From assembly GCA_028711675.1 (NCBI GenBank), contig JAQTRT010000116.1, positions 1 to 9,206 of the forward strand: a stretch of DNA of 9,206 nt, in the 5' to 3' direction. Numbering within the stretch: the first letter of the stretch is position 1; each line of letters opens with the position of its first letter. Origin of the DNA: a bacterium (GTDB lineage: Bacteria > Spirochaetota > JAHITG01). A program made the translations under genes and the position numbers. Under the pieces are notes generated by a model. That model did no database searches. It was not told the origin of the DNA and worked only from the letters and a program-made list of their open reading frames with translations. This document shows positions 6,560 to 9,206 of the stretch, in pieces.

Positions 6560-6907
6560 ATGAAAAAAATATTACTGGTTGATGATGAGATTGATCTGCT
6601 GCGGATCATTAAAAAAATGGTGGATGATGATGTGGTGTTTGACCGTGCCTGTAACGGCCGTGAAGGGCTTGACCTTTTCCACCAGAATAAATATGACCTG
6701 ATCATCACAGATTATGAAATGCCGGTTTTAAATGGTTTGGAAATGATCATGGGTATCCGGAAAACGGATTATTCCATCCCTATTATCCTGGTCAGCGGAA
6801 AAGGCGCCCTTATCCTGAACAATATCTCGGTCATTGAGAAATCCGCTGATCTGAAAAAGCTGAAAAAAACAATATCAGACCTGCTCGGACCTGAAATGAT
6901 CAGGTAA
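6560..6907 (+). CDS. Stand-alone receiver-domain response regulator with shortened alpha-4
   Basis: A 115-residue CheY-like receiver with no output domain. The phosphorylation site is complete: D8/D9, phospho-acceptor D51 (in TDYEMP), S79 and K94. The usual K-P after the fifth strand is K-S. The distance S79 to K94 is 15 residues where CheY and NtrC have 22, so about seven residues are missing in the alpha-4 region, part of the face receivers normally use to signal. The spacing from D51 to S79 is normal. By family knowledge it would be phosphorylated by a histidine kinase not present here and act through protein contact. The start is the first ATG, with weak AGG at 6551-6553. The JAB-domain gene follows after 41 bp, so the two are probably one transcript. 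Confidence 0.88.
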   Translation: MKKILLVDDEIDLLRIIKKMVDDDVVFDRACNGREGLDLFHQNKYDLIITDYEMPVLNGLEMIMGIRKTDYSIPIILVSGKGALILNNISVIEKSADLKKLKKTISDLLGPEMIR

Positions 6908-6948
6908 AAGTAAAAAATTTTTTGAGATGTTTTTTGTATATAAAAATT

Positions 6949-7683
6949 ATGAAGTATATCATCCGTCCAGGGATTGAAAAGATCAAAGACCTCCCGGTCA
7001 AGAACCAGCCGCGGGAGAAATTAAGGCTTTTCGGGCCTGAATCATTGAGTAATTATGAACTCCTGGCAATTATCCTGAACAACGGGTCCAGGTCCGAGGA
7101 TATCCTTTCGCTTTCCAAAAGGATCCTGAACGATTACGGCCAGATCGAGATCATGAATTACAGGAATGTTGATAATATCCAGAAGCATTTTAGCCTTTCT
7201 TTTGTCAAAGCCTGCCAGATCGTGGCGACACTGGAACTTGGATCGCGGCTGTTCAACCGTGTCCCTGAGAATAACATCATCCTCAACACGCCGAAAAAGG
7301 TCTTTGAATATGTTAAAGATATGCAGAATCTGAAAAAAGAGATTTTCCGGGGCCTTTATGTGAACATCAAGAACCGGTTGATCCATGATGAGATCATTAC
7401 CATGGGCAATAATATCGAGAATATCATTGTACCGCCCCTGATCTTTTATCCTGCCATCAACTGTTATGCACAGGGTATCATCCTTGTCCACAACCATCCT
7501 TCACAGGATAAAAAGCCCAGCAAAGAGGATATGCTTGTCACGAAGAACATGATCGAGGCAGGCGATCTTCTCCGGATGCCTGTCCTTGATCATTTGATCA
7601 TTGTGAAAAATGATTATTTCAGTTTTAATGAGAACAGGATGATGAAGGTAAAAAATTTCATGAACGGCTCAGCAGGATCTTGA
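6949..7683 (+). CDS. radC: Divergent RadC/JAB-domain protein
   Basis: With the ATG at 6949 the protein has 244 residues, about the usual RadC length, and opens with the family pattern I-K-D-L-P...P-R-E-K-L-x-x-x-G-P-x-x-L-S-x-x-E-L-L-A. Residues about 15-105 form the helical N-terminal UPF0758 part. The C-terminal JAMM/JAB metalloprotease-like domain keeps the metal ligands: E148 candidate, H181-N-H183 and D194 (HNHPSQDKKPSKED), then L-D-H-L-I-I-V. Two departures from the family are visible: the conserved V-H-P-R-E-x-F ahead of the HNH reads V-P-P-L-I-F, losing Arg and Glu, and HNHPSG is HNHPSQ. RadC's biochemical role is unsettled, and its old link to DNA repair was withdrawn; members are common on plasmids and mobile elements. 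An in-frame TTG at 6922 would add nine residues without family support; neither start has a clear ribosome site. Confidence 0.87.
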   Translation: MKYIIRPGIEKIKDLPVKNQPREKLRLFGPESLSNYELLAIILNNGSRSEDILSLSKRILNDYGQIEIMNYRNVDNIQKHFSLSFVKACQIVATLELGSRLFNRVPENNIILNTPKKVFEYVKDMQNLKKEIFRGLYVNIKNRLIHDEIITMGNNIENIIVPPLIFYPAINCYAQGIILVHNHPSQDKKPSKEDMLVTKNMIEAGDLLRMPVLDHLIIVKNDYFSFNENRMMKVKNFMNGSAGS

Positions 7684-7706
7684 GACGGATAAAACGCGTT
7701 GAGCCG
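7665..7706 (+). repeat. 7-bp inverted repeat across the radC-like stop codon
   Basis: CGGCTCA (7665-7671) and TGAGCCG (7700-7706) are perfectly complementary with a 28-nt loop. The left arm is inside the last codons of the RadC-like gene and the right arm is 20 bp before the next gene's ribosome site. No T run follows, so it is not a convincing terminator; it could be an mRNA stabilising or processing stem, or chance. Confidence 0.35.
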
Positions 7707-7738
7707 GGCAGGAAAAAATCAATTCAAGGAGGATTAAT

Positions 7739-8254
7739 ATGAAATACCGGGGTTCTGTATCCTTTATCCTTATTGTTATTCTTCTGATCTTCATTTTCTT
7801 CGTGCCTCTCCTTTGCCTGGAAATCACTGAAGATAAAAAGGTCCCGGTCAAGTGCGGAATGCACTTTATCATGGACACCGGTCTGGGGAACCTGTCAAGC
7901 CTTTATTTTACATATGGTGAGAAACAGTTCAGTATCGGACTCGGGTGCGGTTATCTTTATTATACTGATCAGGATTCCCGAAATTCCATCCATGCCTTGT
8001 CCCCTAATCTGATCATCAGCACCACAGTAGGAGACCTTGTTGTTCTCAGGGAAAGGGTGGGATATGATTTTATCGCAAAAAAAGGGGATAAATTCCGTAT
8101 CATGGGGTATGTTTTTTCTTCTGACTTCCTGTTAAAGATACTCAGGCTGAAAGAGAGCTGTTTTTGCGGAGGAGTCAGCCTTCCCGTCCTGATCGGGGAA
8201 GAAAGCGTGGATATGGATACTACGATCGGTATCAGTTACATGGTTGATCTTTAA
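7739..8254 (+). CDS. Small exported protein, possibly an outer-membrane beta-barrel
   Basis: A 171-residue protein of unknown family. Residues 2-4 are K-Y-R and residues 7-27 are almost wholly hydrophobic, giving a signal peptide or membrane anchor. There is no good lipobox (P-L-L-C has Leu before Cys) and no clear signal peptidase I site. The remainder is rich in alternating hydrophobic/polar segments with Gly and aromatic residues (for example F-S-I-G-L-G-C-G-Y-L-Y-Y at 64-75, and G-I-S-Y-M-V-D-L at the end), as in short eight-strand outer-membrane barrels, though the last residue is Leu rather than Phe. Five cysteines (26, 39, 70, 141, 143), two as C-F-C, are unusual for such a barrel. The start is firm: AAGGAGG at 7726-7732, 6 nt before the ATG. 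The gene follows the RadC-like gene by 55 bp. Confidence 0.75.
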   Translation: MKYRGSVSFILIVILLIFIFFVPLLCLEITEDKKVPVKCGMHFIMDTGLGNLSSLYFTYGEKQFSIGLGCGYLYYTDQDSRNSIHALSPNLIISTTVGDLVVLRERVGYDFIAKKGDKFRIMGYVFSSDFLLKILRLKESCFCGGVSLPVLIGEESVDMDTTIGISYMVDL

Positions 8255-8328
8255 ACAGAATATCCGCCAGGTCCAGGCTGTAGTCTGTTGATCATGAAAA
8301 AAGGCAATTAGTGAAAGGAGGTATCAAT

Positions 8329-9206
8329 ATGTCCGCGGACCAGAAAAAAAACCGTTTAAGGATCATGCTTCTGCTGTTCCTCTGTTCTCTTTTTTCAGAG
8401 CCAATATGGTCAGGGGTCCTGACACGAGGCAGGATCATATACGAGACATCAGGATTGAAAAAGAAGGATAATGAAAAAAATAAAATGATACAGGGAACTA
8501 TGGAATCAGGCACAGGCCTGGATGACGCGTGTGAAAATAACGTTATGCAGAATTTTGAATTCTGGGATCATGAGGGAAAGCGGAGGACAGGCGCTTATGC
8601 GGCTGTTGACCCGGCTTGGGTCCTGGATTCCGTAAATTACGGGCCGCAGGCCGGATTGAGCGGCCTTTATAAGCCTGTTCCGGCCTGTTATGTGAGACAG
8701 GGTATCAGTTATGGGGTGAACAGTTCTTTGACCGGTACCCTTGTCCTGCCTCTGGCAGGGGATGTGCTGAGCGGGACTAAATACGGGACCAATGGAACAG
8801 AATTCACGGGAACGCTTGTGATGGGGACGAATGAACCGGGCACTATAACGAACGACGCGACATCAGGAGCGGTCCTGTCTGACAGGGAATTCTGGCTTGG
8901 GAACGGTAAAAGATATAACGGAAAATATACAGGCGCGGCATCGAGCAACGTAAGAATGGGCGTGATGTACGGTTCGAACATGAATACAGCAGGGACGTAT
9001 CTGGCGGACAGCACAGCCGGCAGCCAGGATGTACGGTATAATAAGGTCTCTTACAGCAATGGCTTAAAAAGAACCGGTGAACTCAGAGACCGGGGAGACC
9101 AGCTGGGATCAGACGGGAGTCTTGTGATAATCATCTCCAATGGAATACATATTGGAAAGATTGTAAAAGCGTCAGACAGTAATCTGGTCGCGGATAACAT
9201 CCGAAA
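8329..9206 (+). CDS. Secreted tandem-repeat protein, 3' end outside the window
   Basis: An open frame of 292 codons runs from ATG 8329 to the window end without a stop. The start is firm: AAAGGAGG at 8314-8321, 7 nt upstream. Residues 8-11 are basic and 12-22 hydrophobic, then S-E-P-I-W-S-G, a short signal peptide. From about residue 72 the protein consists of degenerate repeats, consensus V-x-x-G-x-x-Y-G-x-N-G-x-x-x-T-G-T-Y/L, starting at V72, V98, V122, V146, V182, V208 and V235; the 36-residue step after V146 contains an insert around T-N-E-P-G-T-I-T-N-D. Residues 30-58 may be an older, longer copy. The last visible residues, D-S-N-L-V-A-D-N-I-R, match the start of the N-I-x-x-G-V-x-I-F-G-V-x-G-T repeats I know from phage tail and some surface proteins. 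Likely secreted or surface-located and structural or adhesive; no catalytic motif is seen. It lies 74 bp after the previous exported-protein gene. Confidence 0.82.
   Translation, partial: MSADQKKNRLRIMLLLFLCSLFSEPIWSGVLTRGRIIYETSGLKKKDNEKNKMIQGTMESGTGLDDACENNVMQNFEFWDHEGKRRTGAYAAVDPAWVLDSVNYGPQAGLSGLYKPVPACYVRQGISYGVNSSLTGTLVLPLAGDVLSGTKYGTNGTEFTGTLVMGTNEPGTITNDATSGAVLSDREFWLGNGKRYNGKYTGAASSNVRMGVMYGSNMNTAGTYLADSTAGSQDVRYNKVSYSNGLKRTGELRDRGDQLGSDGSLVIIISNGIHIGKIVKASDSNLVADNIR
8542..9084 (+). repeat. Seven degenerate protein repeats of about 25 residues
   Basis: The repeat region of the secreted protein, residues 72-252. Each unit begins with V and carries a Y/F-G/W-x-N/G turn and a T-G-T/A/K/E-Y/L end 14-16 residues later. 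Steps between units are 26, 24, 24, 36, 26 and 27 residues. DNA identity between units is low, so these are old duplications, or copies kept apart at the DNA level, rather than a recent expansion. Confidence 0.7.

Noticed and set aside
5739..7683. A genomic island integrated at tRNA-Gln
   Set aside because: The XRE and JAB genes lie on the 5' side of the tRNA, whereas most islands insert at the 3' end. No integrase and no second copy of the tRNA 3' end are in the window.
8294..8311. Five-codon frame MKKGN between the two exported-protein genes
   Set aside because: Too short, and without a ribosome site. It overlaps nothing that would suggest leader function.
8709..9014. 101-residue frame on the - strand over the repeat protein
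   Set aside because: A shadow of the repeat-protein gene: the + strand frame from 8329 has a strong ribosome site, a signal peptide and coherent repeats.
1..9206. CRISPR arrays, insertion sequences, transposases, toxin-antitoxin pairs
   Set aside because: I found no regularly spaced direct repeats of CRISPR type, no transposase or integrase motifs, no terminal inverted repeats, and no convincing toxin gene beside the XRE regulator.

Overview
The window is 9.2 kb of compact bacterial DNA with balanced base composition. Most genes lie on the + strand and start behind ordinary Shine-Dalgarno sites. A PAS/GGDEF signalling protein, an NtrC-type response regulator and two exported proteins that look like envelope or surface proteins fit a diderm (Gram-negative type) environmental bacterium. 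I cannot fix the phylum. The small TPR-like protein directly ahead of the NtrC-type regulator reminds me of spirochaete gene pairs, but that is a weak memory-based inference.

Region 1 (1-5549, + strand) reads as one possible transcription unit. It holds the 3' part of a multi-PAS diguanylate cyclase with intact GGDEF and I-site motifs, a complete PgcA-type phosphoglucomutase, a 91-residue TPR-like protein, and a response regulator built like NtrC. The regulator's receiver and DNA-binding ends are intact, but its central AAA+ domain has lost most sigma-54 activator hallmarks.

Region 2 (5550-6560) is mostly non-coding or divergently organised. It has an imperfect hairpin followed by T-rich tandem repeats (a possible end of the region 1 operon), a tRNA-Gln(CTG) gene on the - strand with its own promoter, and an XRE-family regulator on the - strand. 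An AT-rich divergent control region follows. It carries a sigma-70-type promoter on each strand and repeated AATAGGATA boxes 31 bp apart, one of them inside the + promoter spacer. The - promoter sits so close to the XRE start codon that the mRNA would be nearly leaderless. The + promoter would make a leader of about 140 nt with possible alternative hairpins and a 15-codon mini-ORF.

Region 3 (6560-9206, + strand) holds a single-domain receiver that is about seven residues short where helix alpha-4 should be, a divergent RadC/JAB-domain protein, a small exported protein with beta-strand-like pattern, and the 5' part of a secreted protein made of degenerate tandem repeats of about 25 residues. 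That last gene runs off the window end.

The most unusual part is region 2 plus region 3: an XRE repressor candidate facing a receiver-JAB pair through a box-studded divergent promoter, next to two exported proteins. Whether the exported genes share the same control cannot be told from sequence alone.
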